NCBI GenBank assembly: GCA_016718135.1
Contig: JADKEF010000006.1
Coordinates: 286,026-350,025, forward strand
Source of the DNA: Acidobacteriota bacterium
GTDB lineage: Bacteria > Acidobacteriota > Blastocatellia > Pyrinomonadales > Pyrinomonadaceae
DNA: 64,000 bases
Direction of reading: 5' to 3'
The notes under the pieces are model-generated. The model saw only the letters and a program-made list of their open reading frames with translations, did no database searches and had not been told where the DNA came from. Shown here in pieces: positions 1-8,082 of the stretch; the stretch's first letter is position 1, and every line of letters begins with the position of its first letter. The position numbers and the translations under genes are program-made.

Positions 1-339
1 GCCTCGGTCATTAATGTCGATATCGACCGCGGTGCCCGGAAGCTCGATCCATTTGCGTCCGTTGCGGCGGAGTATCTCGCCTGTCGATTTGACCACCCAA
101 GGAAAACCAAAATGATCGACCGCGACGCGGCTTGCAGTTCCGTCGATCTTTGTCCAACCGCCTTCCTCAAATCTAGCGATCGAGGAGTCAGTGCCAACAC
201 GCCAGATCGAGCCGTCGGCGCCGATATCAATATCTTTTGCCGTTCCCGGAAGTTGGGAAAGGCCCGCCGGGGCTAGCTGCGAGTGTACGGGGAATATGCC
301 GAAAAAGATGATGAGAGAGATGAAAATATGGTGTTTCAT
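1..339 (-). CDS. Tectonin-like beta-propeller protein, 5' part (runs off window)
   Basis: The reverse strand is open from an ATG at 337-339 to the window edge, giving 113 codons. The first 20 or so residues are a hydrophobic signal peptide ending near His-Ser-Gln. The rest shows at least two tectonin (TECPR) type repeats: an 'LPGTAKDIDIGADGSIWRVG' unit, then 'LPGTAVDID' after a Trp-Thr-Lys-Ile strand. Such repeats form beta-propellers that bind sugars or surface ligands, so this is probably an exported binding protein (inference). The C-terminal part lies outside the window, so further domains are unknown. A GGAAG motif about 12 bases upstream of the ATG could be the ribosome binding site. 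Confidence 0.75.
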   Translation of the reverse strand, partial: MKHHIFISLIIFFGIFPVHSQLAPAGLSQLPGTAKDIDIGADGSIWRVGTDSSIARFEEGGWTKIDGTASRVAVDHFGFPWVVKSTGEILRRNGRKWIELPGTAVDIDINDRG

Positions 340-370
340 TCGTGATCGACTTCCGAGCATTTCATGTTAC

Positions 371-625
371 CTATGGCATTAGCTTGTCATAATCGGCGTG
401 TGAACCGATCCAGAACCAAAGAACGGCTCCATCGTGATCAAAGCCTAGAGCTCGATAATGTGCTCCTACTCTTGCCGACCACATATTTCCGATCTTTTTG
501 AAATGTAGAGATGAGTGCCGCGGATCTGCTTTCAACAAGGCAAAATTCTTGTCTGCGAGAGAGCGAACGTGGCGTGGCAGATTATCGTAGAGTTCCCAAA
601 ACTGTGGTGTCGTGCGATCCTTCAC
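371..625 (-). CDS. RelE/HigB-like type II toxin
   Basis: An 84-residue basic protein with the compact ParE/RelE fold pattern: an N-terminal helical pair (LPRHVRSLADKNFALLKADP), a strand-turn 'LHFKKIGNMWSARVG', then 'YRALGF' and a C-terminal 'LWFWIGSHADYDKL' strand. Family members are ribosome-dependent mRNA interferases or gyrase poisons that are neutralised by a co-encoded antitoxin. Its ATG overlaps the stop of the upstream small gene by four bases (ATGA), the usual coupling of antitoxin-first modules. The 'Gly-Ser-His-x-x-Tyr-Asp' ending is common in this toxin family. The assignment rests on fold-like motifs only, so the target is unknown. Confidence 0.75.
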   Translation of the reverse strand: MKDRTTPQFWELYDNLPRHVRSLADKNFALLKADPRHSSLHFKKIGNMWSARVGAHYRALGFDHDGAVLWFWIGSHADYDKLMP

Positions 626-828
626 AACGGGCGCGACCTTCCGGCGTCGCTCTCAGCTTTCGCCTGACTGATCAGCGAATCAAACCTGCCAGCCTGCGAA
701 TCCTGTTCGATCTGATCGTCCCATATGCGGGACTGATGTTCCTCGAACCACACCCCAAATTCGACCAGTTCGCCATGAGGCAGATTGGCTACAGCATTCT
801 CGATCTCTTTTACCGTCATCGTGTCCAT
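622..828 (-). CDS. Antitoxin of the RelE/HigB-like pair
   Basis: A 68-residue acidic protein immediately upstream of the toxin gene and overlapping it by four bases. The N-terminal half has a short helical segment (VKEIENAVANLPHGELVEF). The C-terminal half is polar and probably disordered until it binds toxin, ending in 'SQAKAESDAGRSRPL'. This layout (small acidic partner first, toxin second, ATGA overlap) is typical of type II modules. No clear DNA-binding domain is visible, so autoregulation by this protein is not certain. The function is inferred from gene position and size. Confidence 0.65.
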   Translation of the reverse strand: MDTMTVKEIENAVANLPHGELVEFGVWFEEHQSRIWDDQIEQDSQAGRFDSLISQAKAESDAGRSRPL

Positions 829-901
829 ACAACTTTCTCACCTAAAAATATCAGCTTTGATGTTAAAAATACAGAGTTTTAACGTGTCGATCGCCTCGCT
901 A

Positions 902-1387
902 TCACAATTGTCGGTACATGATAAAGGCGTTCACAAATCCCTCGCGGCTGTGGTCGAAGGCATCAGGTATCACGCCGATCACCTCGAAACCTATGCTTTT
1001 CCAGAGGTTCACGGCGACGGTGTTGGTACTGACCACGAAATTGAACTGCATCGCTGTGAAACCCAAGCGTCGGGCCTCATCCAGCGACCAAAACGCCATT
1101 TTCTTGCCGATCCCCTGCCCTGCGGCCTTCGGCGATACCATATACGCGGCGTTCCCAACGTGTGATCCGAGGCCGGGCTGATTTGCCCGCAGCCAAAATG
1201 TTGCAACGACCTCGCCGTCCAAAACGGCCACATAATTATGCTTATCCGGCGTAAACCAGTACAACAACATCTCGTCCTCACTCGCGTCGGGCGAGAAAAC
1301 ATAGGTATCCCCACCGGCGATCACAGCTTTGATGATGCTCCAGATCGCGGGTTTGTCTTGAGTCTCTGCTTTGCGGATCTCGATCAC
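902..1387 (-). CDS. GNAT family N-acetyltransferase
   Basis: A 161-residue protein of normal single-domain GNAT length. The acetyl-CoA pyrophosphate-binding motif A is visible as 'YMVSPKAAGQGIGKKM' around residues 83-98. It is followed by the helix-strand 'DEARRLGFTAMQFNFVVSTN' and the motif B region 'AVNLWKSIGFEVIGVIPDAF'. It would transfer an acetyl group from acetyl-CoA to an amine; the substrate cannot be read from sequence. It is divergent from proC, with a hairpin repeat between the two starts. It ends 73 bases from the toxin-antitoxin pair and is probably not part of it. Confidence 0.85.
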   Translation of the reverse strand: MIEIRKAETQDKPAIWSIIKAVIAGGDTYVFSPDASEDEMLLYWFTPDKHNYVAVLDGEVVATFWLRANQPGLGSHVGNAAYMVSPKAAGQGIGKKMAFWSLDEARRLGFTAMQFNFVVSTNTVAVNLWKSIGFEVIGVIPDAFDHSREGFVNAFIMYRQL

Positions 1388-1395
1388 TTTTTCTA

Positions 1396-1470
1396 CCTTT
1401 GCGTTCTTAGCGACTTTGCGTGAAACTCTTTATATTTTCACGCAAAGGTGCAAAGGACGCAAAGAACGCC
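1396..1470. repeat. Intergenic hairpin of CGCAAAG-type tandem units
   Basis: Two imperfect inverted arms (about 1396-1426 and 1439-1470) read ACGCAAAG-GTGCAAAG-GACGCAAAG style units of 8-9 bases on one strand and their complement on the other, around an AT-rich loop. It sits between the divergent GNAT and proC genes. The same kind of element recurs at 7238-7320. It may affect mRNA ends or be a small dispersed repeat; no promoter was assigned inside it. Confidence 0.75.
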
Positions 1471-1502
1471 GCTAAATCGAGGCAATTTGCGGTTCATATA
1501 TT

Positions 1503-2342
1503 ATGTCGAACGATCTCAAGAACTTACATCTGGCCTTCATCGGCTGCGGCGTGATGGGCGAATCGATGCTCGCGGGGCTAGTGAAACGCGAACTCGTCGA
1601 GCCGCAGAATATCTGCGCAAGCCATCCGCGCGGATCGCGTCGTGCCGAACTTGCTGAGAAATATGGTGTCGCTGTGTTTGAGAGCAATGCTGAGGCGGCG
1701 AACACGGTCGCGGGACATGAGAATTCTGCGGTTCTGATCTGTGTAAAACCGCAGCGACTCGCGAGTGTCTTAAATGATCTGACCGGCGTTCTCCATATCG
1801 ACCAGCTCGTCCTCTCGATCGTCGCGGGCGCCCGCATCGAGCATCTTGCCGAGGAACTCGGAACCGCAAAGATCGTTCGCGCAATGCCAAACACGCCTTC
1901 TCAGATCGGAGCGGGCATTACCGCTTGGACCTGTACGCAGGCAGTAGGCGAAACCGAACGCGGCCACGTCCGCGAGATGCTATCGGCTCTCGGCAAGGAA
2001 CTTTTTGTCGAGACCGAAAACATGATCGACATGGCAACCTCGCTCTCCGCCACCGGACCGACCTACATCTTCATGGTCATGGAAGCCCTAACCGACGCCG
2101 GCGTCCACCTCGGATTCTCCCGCGACATGGCCAAAGAACTAGTCCAGGAAACCATGCTCGGCTCAGTAAAATTCGCCATCGAATCGCACAAACACCCGGC
2201 GGAGTTGAGAAACATGGTCACCTCCCCCGGCGGCACCTCAGCCGAAGCGATCTATCAGATGGAAAAAGGCTCGCTGCGGACTGTATTATCGAAAGCAGTT
2301 TACGCGGCGTATAAGCGGGCCGTTGAGCTTGGAAAAAAGTGA
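1503..2342 (+). CDS. proC: Pyrroline-5-carboxylate reductase
   Basis: A 279-residue cytoplasmic enzyme for the last step of proline synthesis: NAD(P)H-dependent reduction of 1-pyrroline-5-carboxylate. The N-terminal Rossmann fold shows the dinucleotide motif 'FIGCGVMGESMLAGL' around residues 12-26, and 'ILICVKPQ' follows. 'RAMPNTP' and the C-terminal dimerisation and active-site region 'SATGPTYIFMVMEALTDAG' and 'TSPGGTSAEAI' match the family signature. The length is typical. It is monocistronic; the next gene is convergent and starts right after its stop. Confidence 0.95.
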   Translation: MSNDLKNLHLAFIGCGVMGESMLAGLVKRELVEPQNICASHPRGSRRAELAEKYGVAVFESNAEAANTVAGHENSAVLICVKPQRLASVLNDLTGVLHIDQLVLSIVAGARIEHLAEELGTAKIVRAMPNTPSQIGAGITAWTCTQAVGETERGHVREMLSALGKELFVETENMIDMATSLSATGPTYIFMVMEALTDAGVHLGFSRDMAKELVQETMLGSVKFAIESHKHPAELRNMVTSPGGTSAEAIYQMEKGSLRTVLSKAVYAAYKRAVELGKK

Positions 2343-2343
2343 T

Positions 2344-2745
2344 TCAGGATACTATCTTTAGCGTGAATTTCCACACCATCCTACTCTGACTTTCGTCAAA
2401 AATATAAACGCCCGCCGCGACTCGCCAATGGCCGAGGAACTGCCATTTGCCGGGAGCGAGTTTATTGAACAGCGGCACACTAAGATCAGTCTCCACCACA
2501 TCGAGCAGAGCACGATTAAAAGCGTCGAGCTTCTGATCGCCGCGCCGTCCGTTGCCGGTGTAATGAATTACATCCGTCGTCGCGCCGTGAAAGTCCGGAT
2601 AGCACGCATTGATCTTGCCAAAATCGGTCAATAGCGAGATCAGCACACCGCCACGTTGATAGATACCGTGGCGAACGCGATGAACCTCGCTCACCTCGTC
2701 CCAGGTGAGAAGTTCACCGACCTTTGTTTCCCCCGAAATCGGCAT
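2344..2745 (-). CDS. Stand-alone SRA/YDG-like domain protein
   Basis: A 133-residue protein without signal peptide or membrane segment. Its core, 'HGIYQRGGVLISLLTDFG' then 'VIHYTGNGRRGDQKLDAFN' and 'VPLFNKLAPGKWQFLGHWRV', resembles the PUA-like SRA fold of ScoMcrA/YDG-type readers: a ring-like strand set with a G-x-G-x-x-G-D-Q loop before an Asn-x-Ala-Leu helix. SRA domains bind modified cytosine or phosphorothioate DNA, often fused to an HNH nuclease. Here no nuclease domain is attached, and neither neighbour (proC, a membrane protein) is a restriction gene. Role unknown; the SRA call is a pattern judgement, not a database match. Confidence 0.5.
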   Translation of the reverse strand: MPISGETKVGELLTWDEVSEVHRVRHGIYQRGGVLISLLTDFGKINACYPDFHGATTDVIHYTGNGRRGDQKLDAFNRALLDVVETDLSVPLFNKLAPGKWQFLGHWRVAAGVYIFDESQSRMVWKFTLKIVS

Positions 2746-2765
2746 CGTGATGATTATTTAAATTA

Positions 2766-3245
2766 CTAGTCGATCAAGCCCTGGAGCACCGCCATCGCGA
2801 CGAGCGAACCGCTGAGTATCCACATAGCGATCTTCAACGTGCGGCGGTCGCGGCGGCCGGTTCGCTGTTGGTGGCGGCCGGCGATGATGTCGCCGACACC
2901 AAACTAAAGGATGGCGCCGGCGAACGTGATAGCTATCGAGACGGCAAATACGAGTTCTCCCGCATCTACACGCTTTCTCTCTTTCATTACAAGCTGATAA
3001 AACAGCAATCCGGCCAGCCCCGCGATGACGCCCGACATCATCACGACCAAAACACCGCCCAATGCCACCATCAACGAGCCGTGCCTGCGCAATTCGGTCT
3101 CGGTCTGAAGCTTCACACCGCACTCGGGGCACTTCTCGACCGCCTCACGAGTCGAAAATTTGCACGTCCGGCAATCGCGATATTCGCCGTCCGGTAGTTC
3201 CGCCTTCGTGTTCCATCTGTGCTCTAGATGAAGGTCGTTCGCCAT
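2766..3245 (-). pseudogene. Zinc-ribbon membrane protein interrupted by an in-frame TAG
   Basis: From the ATG at 3245 the frame encodes a Cys4 ribbon (CRTC ... CPEC, residues about 26-42) and two or three membrane segments, then meets TAG at 2904-2906 after 113 codons. The same frame stays open and protein-like for another 45 codons, to a second TAG at 2766-2768. That part reads 'FGVGDIIAGRHQ' and a further hydrophobic segment 'IAMWILSGSLVAMAVLQGL'. A TGG to TAG change (Trp lost inside a membrane helix) explains this simply. It could be a recent nonsense mutation, a sequencing error or, less likely, readthrough. The function of the protein is unknown. Confidence 0.6.
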
Positions 3246-3349
3246 AGAGCGAATAGGATAAACCCAATTCCGTCAAACGGGAAACAATCCGCTGCGAAGT
3301 GGTCGGGGAAAATAATCAGTAGTATGTCAGTAAACGGCCCATGACACGT

Positions 3350-3377
3350 TTGACACCACAACATATGGTGCTAAAAT
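3350..3377 (+). promoter_or_regulatory. Sigma-70-like promoter of the M4 protease gene
   Basis: TTGACA at 3350-3355 and TAAAAT at 3372-3377 are separated by 16 bases, pointing at the protease gene whose ATG is about 128 bases downstream. The protease ATG has a good ribosome site (GAGGAG about 8 bases upstream). The remaining 3246-3504 gap shows nothing else clear. Confidence 0.5.
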
Positions 3378-3504
3378 GCTTCCCACTTACACATATTCTG
3401 TGCGAAGTTTTCAATCACTATCCTGCAGTTAAGGAATCTTCCGCCGGGCCCGCAACGGACCTCCCCCGGCTTGTATTTTTTGTTTGATCTAGAGGAGAAA
3501 TATC

Positions 3505-5691
3505 GTGAAAAAAATACTTGTCATCGCCGCTCTGATCGCAGGCGTTGTTCTTTCGTTTGGGATCGTCTCGAAACGGGCCGAGGCAAATCAAGCTATTTTC
3601 GGTACTGGTTCGCAAGATGAACGGGACCTCGCTAAACATATCAGCCTGGGCATACTTCGCGACACTGCTTCTCGGCGCCCGATCGGGAACGTCGATGAAT
3701 TTGAGGTCAAGAAGGTCGATATCGATGAGCTGCAGATGGCCCATACTCGCGTGCAGCAAAAGGTAAATGGCGTCCCGGTCTGGGAGGGCGAAGCGATCGT
3801 ACATCTCAAGGGCGACGGCACGCTCTCGTCTGTCACAGATAATCTCATCGACGGCATTGCGATCGATACCACCCCGAGCATCGGCGAAAAGCAAGCATTC
3901 CGGGCATCTCTTAGTAACTATGACGGAGGGGCGAAGCAGACAGACGATCCGATGATCGAGATGTACATCTATCGCGGCAAGGAACGCGATCACCTCGTTT
4001 ATCGCGTCGAAACGCCACGCCTCGACGGTTCGGACGCAACGTCAGCACCTGTCGATTTTATTGACGCTCACACCGGCGAACGAGTTTTTGGCTACAACAA
4101 TCTCCAGACCGGCAGCGGCTCGTCGCTCTACAGCGGCACGGTAGCGATCGACACCAGTATCTCAGGATCGACATATTATATGGAGGATCTCACCCGGAAG
4201 ATGGGAACCTTCAACATGAACAACACCGGTAACACCACGACCGGAACAGGCGGTACGCAGTCGCGATATACCGACGCGGACGATAACTGGACCGCGACAA
4301 ATGCTCGTGCAGGCGTCGATGCCCACTATGGTGCTCGCTGGACCTACGATTACTTTTCGAACGTCCACGGCCGTAATGGGATCAATGGCAGTGGTGGCCC
4401 GGGGACGACGGCAGCTTTTGCAAATAGTTCGATCAGCCTGATCACCTCGCGTGTTCATTTTGGCAGCAATTACAACAACGCCTTCTGGTATCAGAACAAG
4501 ATGACCTACGGTGACGGCAACGCCACAACGTTCTCGCCGCTCACAACGGTCGACATAGCCGGCCACGAAATGACCCACGGCGTCACGCAGTATTCAGCAA
4601 ACCTGACCTATGCAAATGAGTCCGGTGCTCTGAACGAATCGATGTCCGACGTGTTCGGGGCGATGACCGAGCTTTATTCCCGCGGCGGCGTTATCACGAA
4701 TGACACATGGAAGATCGGTGAGCAATCGTACACACCGGCTACATCGGGTGATGCACTTCGATATATGGACAATCCGCACCTGGCGGGCAACGGCGGCTAT
4801 ACGTCCAACGATGATCCGGATCACTACACCGAGCGCTACACCGGAACGGCCGATAGCGGCGGTGTGCATATCAATTCTGGTATTGCTAACCACGCGTTCT
4901 ATCTCGCGTCAGTCGGCGGAACACACCATCTCAGCGGCGTCAACGTCACCGGAATGGGCACGACGGACGCAGCTCGCATCTGGTATCGGGCTCTTACTGT
5001 CTATATGACGTCGAGCACAAACTTTGCTGGAGCTAGGACGGCGATGTTGAACGCGGCGACCGATCTTTTTGGCTCGGGAAGCTCTCAGTACACGCAAACC
5101 CAGACAGCATGGTGCGCCGTTGGCGTCGGAGCCTGTCCGAGCGGCACGCCGACACCAACAGCGACGCCAACCGTTCCCCCAACAGCGACCCCGACCGCAA
5201 CTCCAACGGCAACGCCGACTCCTCCACCTAGCAACCTGCTTGGGAATGGCGGGTTCGAAACGAGTGCATCGCCTTGGGTAGGTTCCGGTAACGGATTCTT
5301 CTATACAGCCAACGGCAACTCACCTCATGGAGGAACGGGTTACATTTATTTCGGCGTTAATAATCGAGCCACCGGCCAGGCCTACCAGACGGTCTCGATC
5401 CCGACGACCGCAACGGGAACGCTCAACTTCTGGCTAAATGTGACCTCGAGTGAAACAACAACAACTACGGCCTATGACAAACTGTTTGTCGAGGTCCGCA
5501 ATACGTCGGGCACATTGCTCGCAACACTAGCAACCTACAGCAACCTCAACAAGACGACGCAGGGCAATTACTCGCTTAAGTCTTTCAATATGGCTGCCTA
5601 CAAGGGCCAGACCGTTCGGATCCAGTTCCGCTCTACGATGGACAGTTCGATCACATCGACGTTTAGGGTCGATGATGTGTCTCTGCAATAG
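3505..5691 (+). CDS. Secreted thermolysin-type (M4) metalloprotease with C-terminal jelly-roll domain
   Basis: A 728-residue pre-pro-enzyme. It has a signal peptide (residues 1-27), an FTP/PepSY-type inhibitory propeptide to about residue 200, then an M4 catalytic domain. The zinc site is HEMTH (His354, Glu355, His358) with the third ligand Glu378 in 'ALNESMSD'. The catalytic His455 lies in 'SGGVHINSG'. After the catalytic domain (about residue 550) comes a Thr-Pro-Ala linker of roughly 30 residues. A 150-residue C-terminal beta-rich domain, 'LLGNGGFET' to 'FRVDDVSLQ', is typical of CBM4/9-like or MAM-like jelly rolls. It should degrade extracellular protein, with the tail binding polymer or cell surface (inference). 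It is monocistronic with its own promoter and terminator. Confidence 0.92.
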   Translation: MKKILVIAALIAGVVLSFGIVSKRAEANQAIFGTGSQDERDLAKHISLGILRDTASRRPIGNVDEFEVKKVDIDELQMAHTRVQQKVNGVPVWEGEAIVHLKGDGTLSSVTDNLIDGIAIDTTPSIGEKQAFRASLSNYDGGAKQTDDPMIEMYIYRGKERDHLVYRVETPRLDGSDATSAPVDFIDAHTGERVFGYNNLQTGSGSSLYSGTVAIDTSISGSTYYMEDLTRKMGTFNMNNTGNTTTGTGGTQSRYTDADDNWTATNARAGVDAHYGARWTYDYFSNVHGRNGINGSGGPGTTAAFANSSISLITSRVHFGSNYNNAFWYQNKMTYGDGNATTFSPLTTVDIAGHEMTHGVTQYSANLTYANESGALNESMSDVFGAMTELYSRGGVITNDTWKIGEQSYTPATSGDALRYMDNPHLAGNGGYTSNDDPDHYTERYTGTADSGGVHINSGIANHAFYLASVGGTHHLSGVNVTGMGTTDAARIWYRALTVYMTSSTNFAGARTAMLNAATDLFGSGSSQYTQTQTAWCAVGVGACPSGTPTPTATPTVPPTATPTATPTATPTPPPSNLLGNGGFETSASPWVGSGNGFFYTANGNSPHGGTGYIYFGVNNRATGQAYQTVSIPTTATGTLNFWLNVTSSETTTTTAYDKLFVEVRNTSGTLLATLATYSNLNKTTQGNYSLKSFNMAAYKGQTVRIQFRSTMDSSITSTFRVDDVSLQ

Positions 5692-5715
5692 ATCGGAGAC
5701 GATCTGCAAACTTAG

Positions 5716-5746
5716 AGGGAACTGCCCGACGGCTGTTCCCTTTTTT
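5716..5746 (+). terminator. Rho-independent terminator after the M4 protease
   Basis: A perfect 7-base stem AGGGAAC / GTTCCCT (5716-5722 and 5735-5741), extended by an inner GCC/GGC, followed directly by a run of T. It lies 25 bases after the protease stop. Confidence 0.85.
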
Positions 5747-5776
5747 GTCTTTTCGCGTAAACTAGGCACTCAACCT

Positions 5777-6232
5777 ATGCTGATGGATCTGCTCGGAAAA
5801 GTGTGGAAGGTGTTGCCGCGAAGGGTGCGGCAGCGGATATCGCGCAGCGTGCAGTTCAAGTTTACGGTCTCGGCGGCGGGCATTATTACTAATGAAAAGG
5901 GCGAGGTCTTGCTGCTCGATCATTATCTGCGGCCCGACTCGGGATGGGGCGTGCCGGGCGGCTTTATGGAAAAAGGCGAGCAGCCCGAGGCCGCTTTTCG
6001 GCGTGAGATCAGAGAAGAGACGGGCCTCGACGTCCGCGATGTCGAGATCCATCGAGTCCGAACCCTCGGCCGACATATCGAGGTAATTTATACGGCCCAC
6101 GCAACGGGCAAACCCGAAGCCCTCAGCCGCGAGATCCGCGAATCCCGCTGGTTCGCTCCCGAGGACATTCCAAAAGAGATGAGCCTTGATCAGCAGTTTC
6201 TGGTGCAGAAGGCGCTAGCCGCCGACGAATAA
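5777..6232 (+). CDS. NUDIX hydrolase
   Basis: A 151-residue protein with a complete NUDIX box, G-x5-E-x7-REUxEExGU, seen as 'GGFMEKGEQPEAAFRREI' followed by REETGL. The N-terminal 35 residues are basic (LPRRVRQRISRSVQFKF) and precede the first strand 'FTVSAAGIITNEKGEVLLL'. NUDIX enzymes cleave nucleoside diphosphates linked to another group; the substrate here is not predictable. The reading frame is open upstream into the protease terminator, so the start is placed at the ATG at 5777, past the hairpin. The ATG at 5783 is an alternative. Confidence 0.88.
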   Translation: MLMDLLGKVWKVLPRRVRQRISRSVQFKFTVSAAGIITNEKGEVLLLDHYLRPDSGWGVPGGFMEKGEQPEAAFRREIREETGLDVRDVEIHRVRTLGRHIEVIYTAHATGKPEALSREIRESRWFAPEDIPKEMSLDQQFLVQKALAADE

Positions 6233-6296
6233 CCTGCCAAATTGGAAACCCCGCGACCGCCGTTGTATAATCGCTTTTTATCTTAAGGAGAACTTT

Positions 6297-6911
6297 ATGG
6301 TCGATCTTATTCCGCCGCCTGAAGCGGTGATGGACATCCTCACCAAGACCGAGGCTTACCGCAAAGGGCATTTTATCTATCCGAACGGTAAGCACGCGTC
6401 ACACTATTTTCAAATGCCGCTGGCGTTTCGCTACTATGACAACGCCCGTATTCTTTCTGTCGGCCTGAGCCGGATGTTCCGTAAGGAAAAATCCATTGCC
6501 AGCCGTCTGCCCAAAGTTTCTGTGATCAGTCCGAGCCCGGGAGGCATCATGGTCGCATTTGGCGTCCGCGAAGCTCTCGGAGCCGATCAGATATACTGGG
6601 CCGAGATGGAAGGTGGAACAAGACAGTTTCGACAGTATATGTCAGATTATGAGGTTTATCCGGCGATCATCGTCGATGATATCAATCGCTCGGGTAAGGC
6701 GATCCAGGAGACGATCGATCTCGTCAAGGAGGTCGGCAGCGAGGTGATCGGCATCGGCACGATCGCAAAATTTGACGATGCTCCGAATGAATTTGACGGC
6801 ATCGCTGCCAGATCAATGCTGAGCTTCGACGTAAATTTTTACGAGACCGAGGAAGAGTGGCGTGCATCCCGCAGTGCGTCTGATGCACCGGAACAGACAG
6901 TTAGGTTCTAA
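6297..6911 (+). CDS. pyrE: Orotate phosphoribosyltransferase-like protein
   Basis: A 204-residue type I phosphoribosyltransferase. It should join orotate and PRPP to give orotidine monophosphate in pyrimidine synthesis. The substrate-side sequence 'GHFIYPNGKHASHYFQM' near the N-terminus resembles the OPRT hood region. The PRPP loop is 'YPAIIVDDINRSGKAIQE' (around residues 120-137), with the two acidic residues preceding Ser-Gly-Lys instead of the more common Thr-x-Gly-Thr. That deviation, and the sequence 'SPSPGGIMVAFGVREALGA' in place of a strict 'G...GIPLA', leave some room for a divergent PRTase of other specificity. It has a strong AAGGAG site and is followed closely by ybaB. Confidence 0.75.
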   Translation: MVDLIPPPEAVMDILTKTEAYRKGHFIYPNGKHASHYFQMPLAFRYYDNARILSVGLSRMFRKEKSIASRLPKVSVISPSPGGIMVAFGVREALGADQIYWAEMEGGTRQFRQYMSDYEVYPAIIVDDINRSGKAIQETIDLVKEVGSEVIGIGTIAKFDDAPNEFDGIAARSMLSFDVNFYETEEEWRASRSASDAPEQTVRF

Positions 6912-6920
6912 CGAGGATTT

Positions 6921-7226
6921 ATGAAATTACCAGGTGGATTAGACATCGAATCAATGATGCGTCAGGCCCAGGAGATGCAGGAAACGATGGGCCGCGAAAT
7001 GAAGCAGATGACCGTCGAAGCAGCCGCAGGCGGCGGAGCTGTCACGGTCAAGATGCGAGGCGATTTTGAGGTAGTTTCGCTCACCATCTCACCTGATCTG
7101 GTCAAAGACGGCGATGTTGAGATGCTTCAGGACCTAACAGTAGCGGCCTTGAACGAAGCGAAACGCAAAGTTGAAGAGTCATTAAAAGGTAAACTCGGCG
7201 GCATGTTACCGCCTGGACTGATGTAA
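6921..7226 (+). CDS. ybaB: YbaB/EbfC nucleoid-associated protein
   Basis: A 101-residue protein of standard family length. The N-terminal helix 'MMRQAQEMQETMGREMKQM' leads into the conserved 'VEAAAGGGAVTVKMRGDFEV' strand and 'VAALNEAKRKVEESLKGKLG', ending in a Met-Leu-Pro-Pro-Gly tail. These proteins form dimers that bind DNA and help organise the nucleoid. The usual genetic neighbour is recR, which follows here after a hairpin repeat. The customary dnaX is not present; the upstream gene is pyrE-like. Confidence 0.93.
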   Translation: MKLPGGLDIESMMRQAQEMQETMGREMKQMTVEAAAGGGAVTVKMRGDFEVVSLTISPDLVKDGDVEMLQDLTVAALNEAKRKVEESLKGKLGGMLPPGLM

Positions 7227-7237
7227 GAGATCTTTTC

Positions 7238-7320
7238 AACGCAAAGACGCGAAGGTGCAAAGACGCAAAGGAATTGATCCTGATTTTTGACTTCCTTGCG
7301 TCTTTGCGACTTTGCGTTAA
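7238..7320. repeat. Intergenic hairpin of CGCAAAGA-type tandem units
   Basis: The left arm (7238-7275) is made of 8-base units CGCAAAGA, CGCGAAGG, TGCAAAGA, CGCAAAGG. The right arm (7291-7320) is the inverted counterpart. It lies inside the ybaB-recR pair, which is otherwise usually tightly coupled, so it may uncouple the two messages. Confidence 0.8.
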
Positions 7321-7329
7321 ATATTCCCT

Positions 7330-7944
7330 ATGCTGGATTACTCAGAACCGGTCGCCAAGCTGATCGACGAATTCAAACGGCTGCCGGGGATCGGTGGCAA
7401 ATCGGCTCAGAGACTGGCGTTTTACGTGCTGAGGCGGCCGATGGCTGAGGTCGAGCAGTTTGCGAGTGCTCTGATCGAGGTCAAGGAAAAGATCGTTTTC
7501 TGCGGCGTCTGCAACAATCTGACCGACGTCGACCCCTGTCTTTATTGCTCAAATACAAAACGCGACCGTTCGATAATCTGCATTGTCGAGGAACCGTATA
7601 ATCTCGTTGCGGTCGAAAAAACACGCTCATTTCGCGGCCTTTACCACGTGCTCCACGGCACGCTCTCGCCGATCCGCGGCATCGGGCCGGACGAACTGAT
7701 GCTGGCGAATCTGCTCCCCCGTCTACGCCCCGACAACAATGAAGGCGTCGAAGTTGCCGAAATAATCGTCGCCACAAACCCAACGACCGAGGGCGAGGCA
7801 ACCGCCAATTACATAGCCCGTCTCCTAAAGCCACTCGGCGTCCTCGTCACACGCATCGCTATGGGAATGCCCGTCGGCTCCGACCTCGAATTTGTCGATG
7901 AGGTCACGATGGATAAGGCCTTGTCGAACCGGCACGCAATATAG
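7330..7944 (+). CDS. recR: Recombination mediator RecR
   Basis: A 204-residue protein close to the usual 200. It has an N-terminal helix-hairpin-helix (LPGIGGKSAQRLAFYVL, about residues 16-32) and a Cys4 zinc finger, CGVC ... CLYC (about residues 58-74). The Toprim domain begins at 'IICIVEEPYNLVAVEKT', and a Walker-like C-terminal region follows. With RecO and RecF it loads RecA on gapped DNA. The conserved pairing with ybaB supports the call. Confidence 0.96.
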   Translation: MLDYSEPVAKLIDEFKRLPGIGGKSAQRLAFYVLRRPMAEVEQFASALIEVKEKIVFCGVCNNLTDVDPCLYCSNTKRDRSIICIVEEPYNLVAVEKTRSFRGLYHVLHGTLSPIRGIGPDELMLANLLPRLRPDNNEGVEVAEIIVATNPTTEGEATANYIARLLKPLGVLVTRIAMGMPVGSDLEFVDEVTMDKALSNRHAI

Positions 7945-7964
7945 CCGAAAAGTGTAAAAACTTG

Positions 7965-7993
7965 TTGACACTCTTCTGGCCTCGGGTTAGTAT
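7965..7993 (+). promoter_or_regulatory. Near-consensus promoter of the fibre-like operon
   Basis: TTGACA at 7965-7970, 17-base spacer, TAGTAT at 7988-7993. This is the closest match to the sigma-70 consensus found in the window. It points at the five-gene secreted-subunit operon whose first ATG is at 8223. Confidence 0.7.
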
Positions 7994-8082
7994 CTATTTG
8001 TCGGTGTGTAGTTTACGCTGACCAAACCCACAGAATTCCCACACACAAGTAGTAGAGAGAACTGCGATCCGGGAGGCCTTAG

